DNA of 64,000 nucleotides from Anticarsia gemmatalis (Eukaryota; Arthropoda; Insecta; Lepidoptera; Erebidae), in NCBI RefSeq assembly GCF_050436995.1, contig NC_134766.1:6448001-6512000 (forward strand). The letters are read 5' to 3'. This document shows positions 25,131 through 37,269 of this stretch, piece by piece (within the stretch, counting starts at the first letter, position 1; the number at the start of each line of letters is the position of its first letter). The notes below the pieces were generated by a model, which had not been told where the DNA came from, did not search any database, and saw only the letters and a list, made by a program, of their open reading frames with translations. The translations under genes and the position numbers were made by a program.

Positions 25131-28100
25131 AAATAAATATATCATTATTTTAGTTATCTCTGCTAGAAGTGTAGGCTACCGTCGAATAAGACAGGGTGAA
25201 CATCACAATGGTATCAACTTAGATAGTCTTTTCCATTGCACAATATACAAGTTGTCACGGGTTTGACTCCTATAAGCGACAACTATAAAAAATCTCAACG
25301 ATTTAATGAGTAATTACAAACGTTGTACTTTCATGTATATATGATAGCAGCTAGCTATAACATCAGTTATAGTAAAAATTGTCCAACCGCATCACAAATC
25401 TAGACTAAAATAAAAACTTATCTAACACTCAGTAGTAAACAAGCCAATATGAAGTCATAAGAGTACAATAATACATTGACAAACAGTAGCGGTGCCAAAT
25501 ACAATATTATATGAGACTACTATTTTCTTTCCTATCTCGGAACGGAGTATGTATAGACTGCTGTATTTCAGTATAAGAATAAATTGTTATAAAAGGTAAT
25601 GGTCTGGATATAAACGATTTATAGTCTAGCTTATAGTCATGGTTTCTACTGGGTTTTTTTAATACTTTTTTTAACACCTTTGGAAGGCATAGGCTATTGT
25701 ACAGTGCAGAAAACATCCCCTTGTATCTCTATAACCCTACAAAACTTTATTCAAATTGGTCTAGAAATAAATTATGTGAAATATAAACAATTTTTTTTTG
25801 TTATAAACTAAAACATCGGATTTAGCTATTATTATCTGAAAGAAAATCGGCAAGTACACCACGATTTGTTTTTCATGGATGGGCTTTAAAAATTTAATTT
25901 AGAATCAAAGATGCAGGGTATTAAATTTTATTTTAATACAATGATGAACTATTACACATTAACCTAAAAAGAAACGAAAATGTAATTATAGTATAATTTA
26001 CTTATCCGAATCTTGTAAAAGACACAGGCCTACATTTTATTCAATCTTGTCCTAACCCCCAAGAGAATTGTCAACGTAAAAACATTGTCGTGTCCCACAG
26101 AATGTAGCTCTAACGTATTCACTGCGAGCCTGGTACCTTCCTTAATTGGGACTTGTCGGACAGAAACCAATTAGAACTAACCATTTATTGATACTACTCT
26201 CCTAGTCTTTTTATTCTCACTGTTGCTGGAATACTATTTTTATATGGTTCTAGAATTCAATTTGGGAATGGAAATCAATTTTCTTTTTTTACATGAAAAT
26301 TTATCTAGTTTGTTTTATAGTTTTGTGTGTAGTAAATGTAGGAATGACAACGAACATAAATGCTTTCGAGCTTTCAAGATATCTTACAAAAGATAACAAA
26401 CCTTTTAACTGTTCTTGAGCAAAAATTAAAGCAGACCATAGACTTATTTTAGTTTTTTTTCCTTAGTCTGGTTTAGTACCCCACTGCTTTGCAAAACACC
26501 CTTATAGTATTGATATTGTTTGCATAAACTTTTTATCTCAAAAAGCAATCACATCCTAAACCACTACTTAACGTAGTATTTTTTTCCTCAATGGGAAGCA
26601 AACTCAAGACCACATTAGCCAGTGATCTCTTTAACCGCTGCACTACGACTATCGTCGTAACTATAGCCATATTATGATATGCGCCAACGATTAAAATGAA
26701 CAAGGGTAATTAGTGCGGCTGCCAAATCACATTAAGTCCTCATTATACCAAACGTGCAGTTAATAGTTTATTGTTTATTGGCACACACTTCTATAGCATG
26801 ACCTTCTGAAATATCTGTTAAATATATGTATATAGCATTTATTTCAGGTCCCTGAATTATAATCCAGTAGGTATCTTATAAATATTATGTTTATGTTTCG
26901 GGTTTTGAAAACCATTTAGGTAACTTTCTTAGGAAATAAATATTTACCCAGACATAATGTAAGTTTTGAAAAATTCAATTGACATATTTAACTAATAACT
27001 TGTTAGTTAATATTAGAAAAAAGTTCCTCCGAATTACTTTTCAAGGAACATTGGGTATAAAATCGCATTTTGCTTTTGATATCTGTATGATTCTCGCAAA
27101 TTTTAATTTTTAGGTCTCAAATGCAGCCTAATTGACATTCATACTAATTTGATAAAGGCGCCGCGAACACTGTATTTCTTAATAAAGATTAGAGCCTAAT
27201 CTCTGAAACACTTTCACCTACACTATCCCATAAATGCAGAAATAAAAACTAATAATGCTGGAACAATATTATGAAACTAAGATAACGACTCTCACTATAC
27301 AGAGCTCTTACAAAATTAAAACCATTCCTTCGCGTTTAAAACAAGCTTATTGCGAAATTAAAAGGAAACAGTTTATTTATTCATATTACAGTTTTATTGT
27401 ATAAAAATGAAGACGATAACTGTGGTTTAAGTCGCAGTATTTATACCGATAAATGAATACTGCTAGTTTGTTTGTCTATCTGTCAGTAACGACATAAAAC
27501 AGATAAATATCGGGTAATAAAAAATATTGATCGAACTCGTTAACGCTTAACTCGTTGCATTATAATATTATGACACATTAATATTCATGAAATTTAACTT
27601 CGTTAATTTTGTAGTAGTAAAGAAGCAATTAAAAAATCAAAGAGTTGGCCTATAAGCAACAAAATAAGAAGCTGTATGAAAACTTCGCAAAATGTTTCGA
27701 AAGGTTACACTCACTCCCACGCAACTACAGAAGATCTAAACAAACGTCGAACACCAGTCATTAGTCGCAAACACGCTTTGAGGTAGAGGTCCCGTAGCTC
27801 CTAGCCATTTACTTCAATATAAAACCGAAAAAAACGTAGCAGGCGCATTGCGGAATTAGTTTTAATTTCTGACCAACTTTTCCGGAAAATCGGGAATGTC
27901 GTAACGAAAACAGTAAGTTCAGTTTTCAAAACTTTTATTCTATTTTTTTCCCTGACACCTATTACAGCATTTTTACACAAGAACAGAATTCAGTTGCCAG
28001 CATCAAAAGGTACTTGTGTAACTTAAAAAGGTGTTTTAATTAATACCTTTTTGAACTACGTAACAAGCGGCCAGTTGCCAACATTTCATTACAACGGAGT

Positions 28101-28750
28101 CGTACTCGACTTGGTGAAGAAAGGGACAGCGTTATACATGCAGTATAGCTCTGTCCTTCTCTCTCTGTAGAACTTGGATCGCTTAAGCATGTCAGAGTAC
28201 GCAGGTCTCAGAGGTAGCGTACTACAAAAGAAATTAGTTTGGAAACGATTTCAAAAGATTTCTAAAGAAAATGTTCCGCATGAGACTGGTAGTTCTTGGA
28301 GAAATTAAATTCTGTACTAATTGGTTTTACCGGTAAAACGTTGGTGGGATTCAACTCTGGGTATAGAACATAATACTCGTAGGTATAAAGTTGTTTCTTG
28401 GTAGAAGTTTTAACTGCATGCTTATTAGGTGCCTTCCTGCTTTCCTTGAAAATCGTTCTTTTTATTTAAGCAAAGTCCCCTTATTAAATTTCACTTTAAT
28501 GAAACGTAGTATGAACTCTGCCTGTGTTGTTTCTAAATAGTAACCTATGTTCTACTCTGAAATTGAAATAATATCTAATACCCTACAGAATTTAATTTCA
28601 AGCAGTTTTGACGTCAAAAAAAGGATAAATAAACAGTATTGATTCACAAACAATATTGTATTTATACTTACTGGATTCTATGAATGAGGACTTCATTTTT
28701 GGAAGGAAATCACTTAAGTGTGGACTTGCAAATAATAATATCTACCTATC
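25131..28750. other. Intergenic or intronic stretch, nothing recognised
   Basis: AT-rich with weak LINE remnants (accccactgctttgcaaa near 26477) and an imperfect palindrome ggacagcgttatac / gtatagctctgtcc at 28124-28156. Confidence 0.45.
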
Positions 28751-28844
28751 TAAAGCCCAAACAACGCCTTACCCCTCCCTCATTACAGGAGGAGGCCCTT
28801 GCCCAGCAGTGGGACATTAATGGGTTAAATTTAAAGCCCAAACA
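28751..28844 (+). mobile_element. Short LINE 3'-end insertion with 13-bp target-site duplication
   Basis: TAAAGCCCAAACA at 28751-28763 is repeated at 28832-28844 around a 68-bp insert that reads cccctccctcattacagg...cttgcccagcagtgggacat and ends aaattta. This fits a strongly 5'-truncated retroposed copy. Confidence 0.8.
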
Positions 28845-29016
28845 AAAGTCGCCCAAGCATAGACACTCATCTGTACGAAATTTGCATAAATACATGATAC
28901 GTTATATTCAAACGTTCAAAACTAACCCAAAAACGTAATATTACACTTCAAAGCCAACAAAGCTAATTCATTCTCCGTTTCACAATCACAAACGTTCAAC
29001 AATGGCTGTTCCCGCC

Positions 29017-29070
29017 TGTATCATACATGTATGATTTCATACATACACTTTACATTCATACATGTATGGT
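29017..29070. repeat. CATACATGTATG palindromes
   Basis: Two atacatgtatg palindromes within 40 bases, with a catacataca block between them. Confidence 0.7.
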
Positions 29071-29504
29071 TTTAGCTAGTGATGTTACCGGATTAAGCAA
29101 AATAGGAGTTGGTTGAATTATAAATTCAATTTCTCGGTGGAAAACTAATCAGTAGTTGAAACTTTTGGAGATGAAATCGGTAACTGTAACTTTTTTATAC
29201 GAGCTAGTTGTTTTATCTTTTTGTTCTACTGCTTTCTTTCAATCTATTGTACAATTTTGTAGTTACCGGTACTAGGAGCTTTGGATTTTTGCTTCCTAAC
29301 TGCTCATCAACAGTTATTAATAAGAAAACTATAATTTATCATCCGAGTCAGATCTGTAGGTGTAAAATCGATCATAAATTCGAAGTCGGTGGTATAACAG
29401 CTCTATTTTTTTCTTAGAGTGCTACACCTGCTGTGGTAATGAACTCCATGGATCAAAATAGAAATCGGTTTTAAATTAATCTACCTTCATCATCATAATT
29501 ATGC

Positions 29505-29650
29505 CTCTCCTTTCTTCCAACTATGTTGGAGTCAGCTTCCAGTATCAACGGAAACAACTGAAAGGCAGTATTTACCATAGACCGACTGCCTATCGAACCT
29601 CCACAACCCATTTACCTGGGTGACAATACGATCCCCATCTGCACTATCGA
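29505..29650 (-). mobile_element. SINE type 2, tail fragment
   Basis: Shares 'ttcttccaactatgttggagt...cgactgcctatc...acctccacaaccca...acctgggt' with 43309-43655; the 5S-like head is absent. Confidence 0.65.
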
Positions 29651-29723
29651 AATTTTTAGTGCAAAAATCAATCGGCAATCAAACAAATCCGATCATAGTG
29701 GTGAGAGTTCTATACCATTTCTA

Positions 29724-29783
29724 TTTCATACAGCCGTATTTCATACATCCGTGTTTCATACATCAGTGTTTCATACATAGAGC
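29724..29783 (+). repeat. 15-bp tandem repeat, four units
   Basis: Units TTTCATACAGCCGTA, TTTCATACATCCGTG, TTTCATACATCAGTG, TTTCATACATAGAGC. Confidence 0.9.
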
Positions 29784-31139
29784 GAGTGTGTAGGCTTTGA
29801 GGTGGGACAATTAAAACGAGTGGGAATTAAACTTGCTTTGTAAAAGTTGGCACGCTTTGCATGAGTTTTGTGTAGACACACCGCGTCACACCACGGTGTG
29901 TAGGAACTTTAATTTGTTATGGGGTTTTTTGCCATGGTTTGTTTGTTGAAAAAATCTAGGTAAGGGGGCAAAATCTTAGATATGTTATGGATATTTCTTC
30001 TTCTATTTAGTTAAGAAATTGATGGTACGATTTCAAAAATACTTTTTTTATTGTAAGTTTTTTACTATTATAGAAGAGTCAAGCAAAACCTTAAGAACAG
30101 TAGGTAAAATAACGATAAATTCTAATCAATTTACAATCAATATCAATCGAAAATTATGAAGTTTTGATTGATTAAATCGACTGGTATAGATGAGCGAAAG
30201 GAATGAACCCTGTATTTAAAACAGCAATGTAGTTGTCCGATTACACTCTAATTCCTAAATTCTTAGTTATATTTTAATGAATCTAAACAAATATTTGATC
30301 CACAATTCACTATTCGTATTTTATTTCAAAACACAATAAATCATTCGTTCGTTTAAACGTGAATAAAATCAGAACATGGGCCGATCATTTCCACATATTC
30401 GGTAAAAACCTCTCTGTATTCGATCTATAAAATATGGGGGTTGCTGTCGACGTAAATTTTTTGCGGAGTTCGGACTATCAAATAGTTTCGTGTTTAGAAA
30501 TAAAGTATTGCGATATAACGCACTATTGGGAATAACGGGGTTTTTAGGTCAATTTTGTGGTGTGTGTGTGTGACAATTTATAAATCAATTTGTGATTTTA
30601 TGATTGTTAAAAGTTTAAAGGGTCTCATTATAGCGTGTAGTGACCAAGAGCTTACAAATTTCTGTTATAAGACAATTAACGACTGATTAACACTGATTGT
30701 GATAACAAAACAATCGTATTGAAACTTACAGAAATCCTCCTTGCACGTTAAAAAGCTTAAGGAAATCACTTCTTTTGCGCTAAGACCATACTTTGCATTG
30801 CGTCGAAGTTGAAATTATTAGGAAATGTAAAGAAAGTACAAAATTACATTAACTCAACAGCCATTAAATTATATGAAAAGCTTTAAACTTTTCATCAATA
30901 GTACTTTTATTACAAAGCAATTATCAGTACATTTCACGGTAACTGTAACATAAACACAATAATAAAGGAAATGATGTCGAACCATTAAAACAATGGTTTC
31001 TATAAATTGGTTATCATGATCGCGTGCGGAACAAAAATATCATTACATTATTATGTAATGGTACAATCAATACAAACTGAGTGTTTGTAGTCGACGAAAT
31101 ATAAAATAACGACCAATTGAAGATGGGGTAATTTTTTTA
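29784..31139. other. Nothing recognised
   Basis: AT-rich; a short (GT)n near 30549 and no supported coding segment. Confidence 0.45.
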
Positions 31140-31275
31140 TTTTTTTCTCAACTGGGCCACTGCTGGTTAAAGGTCTCTTTCTGGTATGAGAAGACCCGAA
31201 AAGCTTGGTCTTGTAGCCACCATGCTGGCCCTGGCTAAAACTGCTAAAAGACATGCAAGGTATAATCACGCTGTT
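31140..31275 (-). mobile_element. LINE 3' end, 'cccagcagtggga' family, diverged
   Basis: ctgggccactgctggttaaagg, accatgctggcc and aaaactgctaaaagacatgc in the usual order. Confidence 0.6.
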
Positions 31276-32220
31276 TTTTTTACCGTTCGAATAAGTAATA
31301 GTAATTTCTACCACACTAACTTCGCATAAAAAAATAAATAAATTTAAAAGAACTTAAATGCGGGAGTGAAAAGTGTTCTCTGCTGGCTATCTATAAATAA
31401 AATAAATTCGTGAAAATATCGTCCTGTTTACTACCTCGTCACGTTTATTTGTCACTTGTCAACTCTGAACAAGTACACAATCAACGTTTAAAGGCAAATA
31501 TAAATAAAATTCGAACAGAGAAAAAATGACAACCATTTTGAAGAAAATGGTATAAAAAATTCAGTATTAAATTCGACGGTACCCAGTTGCCGCTCCACCA
31601 ATATATTTTTAATTGACGCATTTTCGAATTTAGAACACAATTTTTTCGTGTGTTGCCGATATGAAAAATGTTAAATGTATTTTTTTAAGTGCTATAGTTC
31701 CACGGTTCACTGAATTAGTTGGACTAAAAATAAAGTTATATTTTTTTGAAGCGAGCTATTTGAATTTATTTTATATTTCCAATGTAGTTTTACTCAAATA
31801 ACTTTTTTATTTATATACGAGGTTAAATTATATTTCGATCATGAGACTGTAAAATTATTTTAGCGATAATTTTTCCGGGAAAACATGTTGCTGAAAATTA
31901 TTTTCGGGCTATGTGCTGTAATTATGCACCTTATTTTCGAGACACACAAAATACCTATATGTTTTTAAAAATATAACATGCGGTTTCTTCAGACATTTTT
32001 CTGTTCACCCAATTGACGATTTTGTCAACTTCTTTAATAATCATCACCACAATTCTTCAAACATTTTATCTAGTCATGATATTATAATTTTGTACATTAA
32101 AACCTTTCACATGAATTTATAGGTCTGTCTATACGGGGCAACATTTTTAGTTTATTGCAAACAAAAAGACAGACTTTGTTTTGTATGTAGTGTTAATGAA
32201 ATAAAACAAATAAAAATTAC

Positions 32221-32350
32221 CTCGTCATCGAACGCATCAGGGTCGGCCATGTTGTGTTGTTGTCAACAACTACTGCTAGATGTCACTACCACTAACACAC
32301 GCACTTGATGTCACATAAGTACCATTATCTTCACGGTTCACTCGCGAGAC
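32221..32350 (-). CDS. Candidate first coding exon of an unidentified gene (MADPDAFDDE...)
   Basis: On the minus strand the segment begins after an acceptor (ttattttgttccag), runs about 100 bases of 5' UTR with a short upstream ORF, then has ATG at 32250-32248 in good context (caacATGG). Ten codons, MADPDAFDDE, end at a GTAATT donor. It is richer in CpG than its surroundings. An acceptor before the UTR implies a non-coding exon at higher coordinates; a GGATGCGGAA|GTAAGTAT donor on the same strand near 38402 is one weak candidate. No second coding exon was recognised at lower coordinates, so the first intron may be long and could even span the serine protease homologue gene. An acidic N terminus alone does not identify a family. 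It could still be a chance arrangement. Confidence 0.5.
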
Positions 32351-33126
32351 CTGGAACAAAATAAAGATATTTTTAATTATTTGAGTTTTCAATTATGTAA
32401 TAAACTTTTTTACTGCTATGTTAAACTTGAAAGATTTTCACAAAGACGTTGGTGCAGTTGATACTTAGGTATATACCTACTTTCTTAATTGCTAGACAAT
32501 TTAATACTTAACGATTCTATTACAATGATATAGTCAATAATAAAAATAAACCACTTTTGATATCGGCACATAACGGAATATTTCTTTTCAGTTTCTACAG
32601 GTTTAGAGCCCTATTTCCTGTAGTTTACCGCACACCATTAAGTTAATAATCACTTGGCTACGAACAATTTATAATTAATATACTACATTCACAAAGTATT
32701 TAATCAGAGCGAAGAAGAACAATCTACAAATAATGAGTTCCCTAACATATAACTACAGTAATAAAACAAGTTAGCAAATATTATTTGTACGTAATTGGTA
32801 CCATTATTCAGATACAACTTTCATACACGTATCTGTAATGAGGGTAAAAGAAAAAGAGGATTCGTCAATGGCCTTATTAATTAGGAAACAGTTTCACAAA
32901 CTTGGAAGGAAAGTCAAGAAATTATCACCGAGATTCTTGCGGTCATTTGAAAAGACTAATCGGATTTACCTTGTATTATAACTTATGTACAGAAATTTAT
33001 TACAATAAAACTTAACTATAAGTAACTTTTAAAAACTAAACTAAACTAGAAATAATTTAAAAAAACAAAATATTTACAATTATACAATATATTTACAATA
33101 TAAAATATGGATACAAAAGGAGTGCG

Positions 33127-34502
33127 TCACGCGTCGTAGAATTTCTCCTCACCATCGTCGACTGGTAACGTACCCAGAATGCTGGCAGCATTGCCACGTT
33201 GGATGGCAATGCTAATTCTTTGACCAAAGTAAAGGCCAGCATTCTGGTCACGCGTAGCATCGACGAGACGCTTCGCAATCTCTCGGTAGAGACTACGAGC
33301 ACTCGGGCCCCACGGTCCCAAGGTTTCAACCCCAAACGGCACAAATACGTAATTACCGATAATGTTACTATATTTGCGCCGCTTGAGGTTTTCTGCTGAT
33401 GCGGCAGCAGCGCCCGCAATGCCCACCGTACCTGGAATATGGGAAGGCGCCAAGGTGTCGACACAGGTTGCATCCCAAACCAAGGGCCTGCCCATACTCC
33501 AAGGCAACAACGACATACCGTCCGGCCTCTTCCCATCGTCGCGCGCCAGCCCATTGGGTTCTAATAGAGCTGGAACACCCGCGGTGGCAAGAGACCGGCG
33601 AATTATGTCGTTTAGGTGGGCGTGACGCGGGAAACGACCCGCACTCTTATTACATGATAGACCATGGTGCCCGAGCTCGCCGACAGCTTCCCCGCAGTGA
33701 CAACGATGCGGAGAAACACACGAGGCTCCTAAACGAAGACATGTGGCGATGCGGAACGTGGTATCATCGAGCATGGTACCTACGTTAAATGAAGGGAGAG
33801 CCTGAAGCCAAAGCCCCGATTCCCATTCTCCCACAGCCAGAAGGCGAGCACGCTCAGCAGAAGTGGAAGATGTTAATAAAATATTTTCCTTAATCAAACT
33901 GCTGAGCGGCGCGTCCCACTGTCTCTGAGAGAACAAGTTTCGAGGTAAATCCGTGTTTGGAGCGGCCATTTTCCGGGCGTTCATGGCATCGGTCTTACAC
34001 GACACTTCAGAATTAACCAGTGTAGGAGCTAAAATTTTCCTGGTCAATTCTTCCGTGCCGTGGACCGAGGACAGGAACGCAGGCAAACTAACATCTGAAA
34101 TTTTGCGGACGCCGAGGCCTCCTAAACGAATAGGCAAGGAAGCCTGAAGCCATGCACGGTCGTCCAAGGCCACATTGAGAATTTTGGTGAGTGTATTTCT
34201 AATGATATCATCAATTTTGAGAAGTGGAACCGAGATTTTCCAAAAAGGCGAAGCTCTAAGGGCATGTGTAAATTTTGGGACGAAAAGACAAAACCGAATG
34301 ATAGTAAATGCAGAATGAATATTAATTTTGATGAGGCGTTCCGAAATTTCATTAAAATTTTGAATTTTTTCCTCTATAAAAGGTTCAAAACCGTCTTCTA
34401 AAATAGGGGACCCAAGGAGGCGAAGAGAGTTTTGTTGCATAATTTTCAAATTAGGAGCCAAAGTAGTGAATTTAGAAAAAGCCAAAGATTTGTCTGGTAA
34501 GT

Positions 34503-34506
<4 letters not shown>
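33127..34506 (-). pseudogene. Reverse transcriptase C-terminal region with CCHC and restriction-like endonuclease
   Basis: One uninterrupted frame of about 460 codons, open right up to the poly-T tract on its coding strand and ending in TGA at 33129-33127. The first Met of any model here is really a TTG, so the frame is a truncated fragment, not a complete gene. The catalytic reverse-transcriptase motifs (palm, YxDD) are missing. The visible part has a thumb-like region with ASLPIRLGGLGVR, then C-x1-C-x8-H-x4-C (CHCGEAVGELGHHGLSC), then KRPDG and VWDATC about 15 residues later. That spacing is the known arrangement of R2-like elements: a CCHC finger followed by a PD-(D/E)XK-type endonuclease. 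The clade (R2, R4, NeSL, Hero, Utopia or other) cannot be set without a tree. Without its palm domain the copy cannot be autonomous. Confidence 0.85.

Positions 34507-34555
<49 letters not shown>
34507..34555 (+). repeat. 49-base poly(A) run at the truncated end of the retrotransposon
   Basis: Uninterrupted A on the plus strand, T on the element's coding strand, directly at the 5'-truncation point and only nine bases from the target-site duplication. Confidence 0.95.
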
Positions 34556-34557
<2 letters not shown>

Positions 34558-35460
34558 ATTATTAGTATTATAACTTAGTAAATTAAGTCAGTAAGTATAT
34601 ATGTTTTTCAGTCATCAATCTTTGGTATCCATAAATTCGCATTATTAAAAGCAATAAAGAAAATTTCTGACTATGTAAATGTTTAGGAGATAATCACCGG
34701 AATCACGAAAAAAAATTAAAAAAATGATTTTCGGAATTTACATTTGCATTTAATTACATTATGTGTATAATAATATATTTATTTCGAACGTAGGTTTATC
34801 AGTTTTTTTCAATGAAAACTTATTACGTTATGTTTTTCACTTTAAAATGCTTCATAAAATGTAATGCATAAAAATTCCGTCTCAAAAATGCACGCATCTT
34901 TTCTCAAAAGAGTTGCGAGGAAGATAAGAAATATGGCGGTTCATTTGTGCCAGCTGATGCGCTCGTTGTATTACATTTAAACCAATAACACAGCGGAATA
35001 TAACCTTATATGTGATATTAAGAATATAATGGCTTATACGTATTACTGATACGTTCTTTCTTTGGTTTTACTAAACAAAGATTTGTGTGGTAAATGTTTG
35101 TAAATGCGATCTTTCGTATTTGTTTATAACACAAAAGAAAACAACCAAAAAAATTGCAGACAGCAATTAGTAATCTTATTTTTTGTAGCATTTTGTGCTA
35201 ATATTTATAAAAGTATTAACAACAAAACATAATAATTATGTAAAAACTTAGACACCATAGGTCATAAGCAGGATTAAAAGCAAGGCTGCGAAAATAGAAT
35301 TTCAATAAATATTAACTTTCAAGACAACTTTTTTCATATAAACAAAACTTGAACTTAACTTTCTTAATGCCTTATTATAATACAAGTTCAGCTAAACAGG
35401 TGCCCAAAAAAATTATTAATCTTATTTTTATAAACTGAAACTAAATTTTTTTGAATGTCA

Positions 35461-35545
35461 AGGGAAGTTTGTAAGGATCGTACCAAGTGGCGTTCTTTGG
35501 TCTCTGCTTGCCACTACGGAAAAAAGGCGTGATTTAATGTATGTA
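35461..35545 (+). mobile_element. LINE 3'-end fragment (VCKDR...W-like coding end)
   Basis: Shares the series gggaagtttgtaa-gatc-accaagtggc...gcctgcc with 47748-47845 and ends in an atgtatgtat tail. This looks like the end of a LINE coding frame plus its simple-sequence tail. The mariner-type MITE at 35546 is inserted in the TA of this tail. Confidence 0.55.
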
Positions 35546-35758
35546 TTTGGTCGGGGAAAAAGTCTTTTCGCATTATAGTATGTATGAAATTGTAATAAAA
35601 TCTCTTTGGCTTCAAGAATCTCAAATGAGTACACGGTACATTAGGTTTTTTTCAGTGAGCCCGTGAGGTACCCAAATATCGAGCTTTTTTGTGTAGAGAA
35701 ATGATTTTATTACAAGTTCATACATACTATAATGCGAAAAGACTTTTTCCCGACTTAC
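35546..35758. mobile_element. Mariner-type MITE, 213 bp, TA target duplication
   Basis: Termini GGTCGGGGAAAAAGTCTTTT and its near-perfect inverse form TIRs of about 40 bp, flanked by TA on both sides. No transposase frame is present, so it must have moved using an enzyme supplied elsewhere. It sits in the tail of a LINE fragment. Confidence 0.85.
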
Positions 35759-35800
35759 TATATAAATTCATTAGACTAGGGATACGATAGGGAACAAAGT

Positions 35801-35953
35801 CCTGCGACACGAGACATCAGCGACGTTGTGTGAAGTTGCCGGACTTCGCTCAACATGGCCGTTGGTACTAGCAAAAGTTGCGCAATGTCGCCAGAAATGT
35901 TCGGCGGTCGCTCGACTTTACTTGACATGTCGCCAACATATGTCGTGGGACAT
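35801..35953. mobile_element. Possible MITE with imperfect TIRs
   Basis: A GC-richer island whose ends (GTCCTGCGACA... and the inverse of ...TGTCGTGGGAC) pair imperfectly over about 25 bases and which repeats tgtcgcc inside. It creates a 78-codon frame starting MAVGTSKS, which I do not regard as a gene. Confidence 0.35.
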
Positions 35954-37269
35954 ATTTATATGCCAAGCTTGAATATTATTTTAAAACTCCAACAATATTT
36001 TATACTTAATGAAAGAACTTTTGTCATTCTTTCATCGAAATTTCTAGAATTTTTGAGCAAATATTTTAAAAAGTTGATGTTCATGTGGTGATGTATAATA
36101 AATGGCTGAGTTCTTTAAATAGTCTTTGTGATATTAAATGAAACGAAACTTTTAGCCCTGAATATTATAAGATTAATTATTTGTTTGAAAGTCGAGATTG
36201 TAATTATATTATTATTATAATTCATATTAAACAACGTACCTACATAATATATTGGATGATGCCTGTATTCCAACCTACGTCGTTATGTTTAATTGAATTA
36301 AAATACTAAAAGTACTGAAAAAAGTGCTTTGAATTTTTAAATTAAGTGTAATAGACCTAAAATGAATAGCCTTAATTTATTTCACACACATTTACTTTTA
36401 ATCAAGAAAAATGGCTTTCTCTAAGCGCCAAAGCTTTACTGCTTTTCTAAATTGAAAAATGGGATTTTAAAACAACTTTACTACAAATTGATAGTAGTTT
36501 TTTATACCAACACCAAATGAGACAACCTTTTTTTAGAACCCCAAATAGTTATCAAAAGCACTTTTTTTTATAAAAAAAAACATTACTTTAATTAAATAAG
36601 AAATTAAATGAAAAGATTCTTCTACACTTTAACTAAATAAAACTACTAACTCGAAGAAAAGTAAAAAGTATCGGAATAACGATTGAAACTTGCAGGTCGA
36701 ACGGAAACTTTCCAATATTTACTTTTAACCTCTGCAATATTCATGTGACCCTAGTCCGATCGGTAACCGAGAATATTACAAATTGAAATTTTATCTTGAA
36801 ATACAAGTCTTTTTGTTTACACTATAAGTTTTTCTTGCGGTTTTACCTGCTATATATCTTAGCCCTTCTCTTAATACAGGGTGTTAGGTACACAACAGTC
36901 ATGACCGGCGCATCTGTCTGCCTATCACGCTATATATTACATTTTCTTATTTAATTATACATGCGAAGGTTTTTGATGATAATAAAGTTTAATATAGCAG
37001 CGGACAAGTTTATTTACAAGAAATGAACAAAAACAAAAAACTACTTAGATAGTCCATTTATATGTATAAAACGTTTTACCAGAAAAGTAGGATTCTCCTT
37101 TATTCCAGGAGGTGACCCTCGCCTCGCTCTCATCAGACAGTAATGTGTTAAAAAATATGAATAAACGTCTACATTTTATGACGGAAATTACGAAAGATCG
37201 CAAGAAATTTTCAAATAGACGATATCCCCAGTAAGAAAGATTCAAGTGACGTCATATACCTTTTTTTTA
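35954..37269. other. Nothing recognised
   Basis: AT-rich, no exon-like segment or repeat family identified. Confidence 0.45.

Larger units (their letters stand above)
32986..34564 (-). mobile_element. 5'-truncated non-LTR retrotransposon of the restriction-like-endonuclease type, with target-site duplication
   Basis: The insertion is bounded by identical 13-bp copies of GTATTATAACTTA at 32973-32985 and 34565-34577. On the minus strand it holds the C-terminal part of a reverse transcriptase ORF and a 3' UTR of about 140 bases with AATAAA near its end but no A tail. At the other end is a 49-base A run (plus strand), separated from the duplication by TTATTATTA. The element is more GC-rich than its flanks, consistent with a fairly recent insertion. 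Confidence 0.85.

Noticed and set aside
28684..28938. 84-codon plus-strand frame
   Set aside because: Runs through the short LINE insertion and its target duplications.
33093..33554. 153-codon minus-strand frame
   Set aside because: Overlaps the retrotransposon coding frame in another phase and shows no family motifs.
33362..33788. Plus-strand frames of 87 and 129 codons
   Set aside because: Antisense shadows of the retrotransposon endonuclease region.
35855..36091. 78-codon frame starting MAVGTSKS
   Set aside because: Only the GC-rich island contributes; the rest is AT-rich chance sequence.
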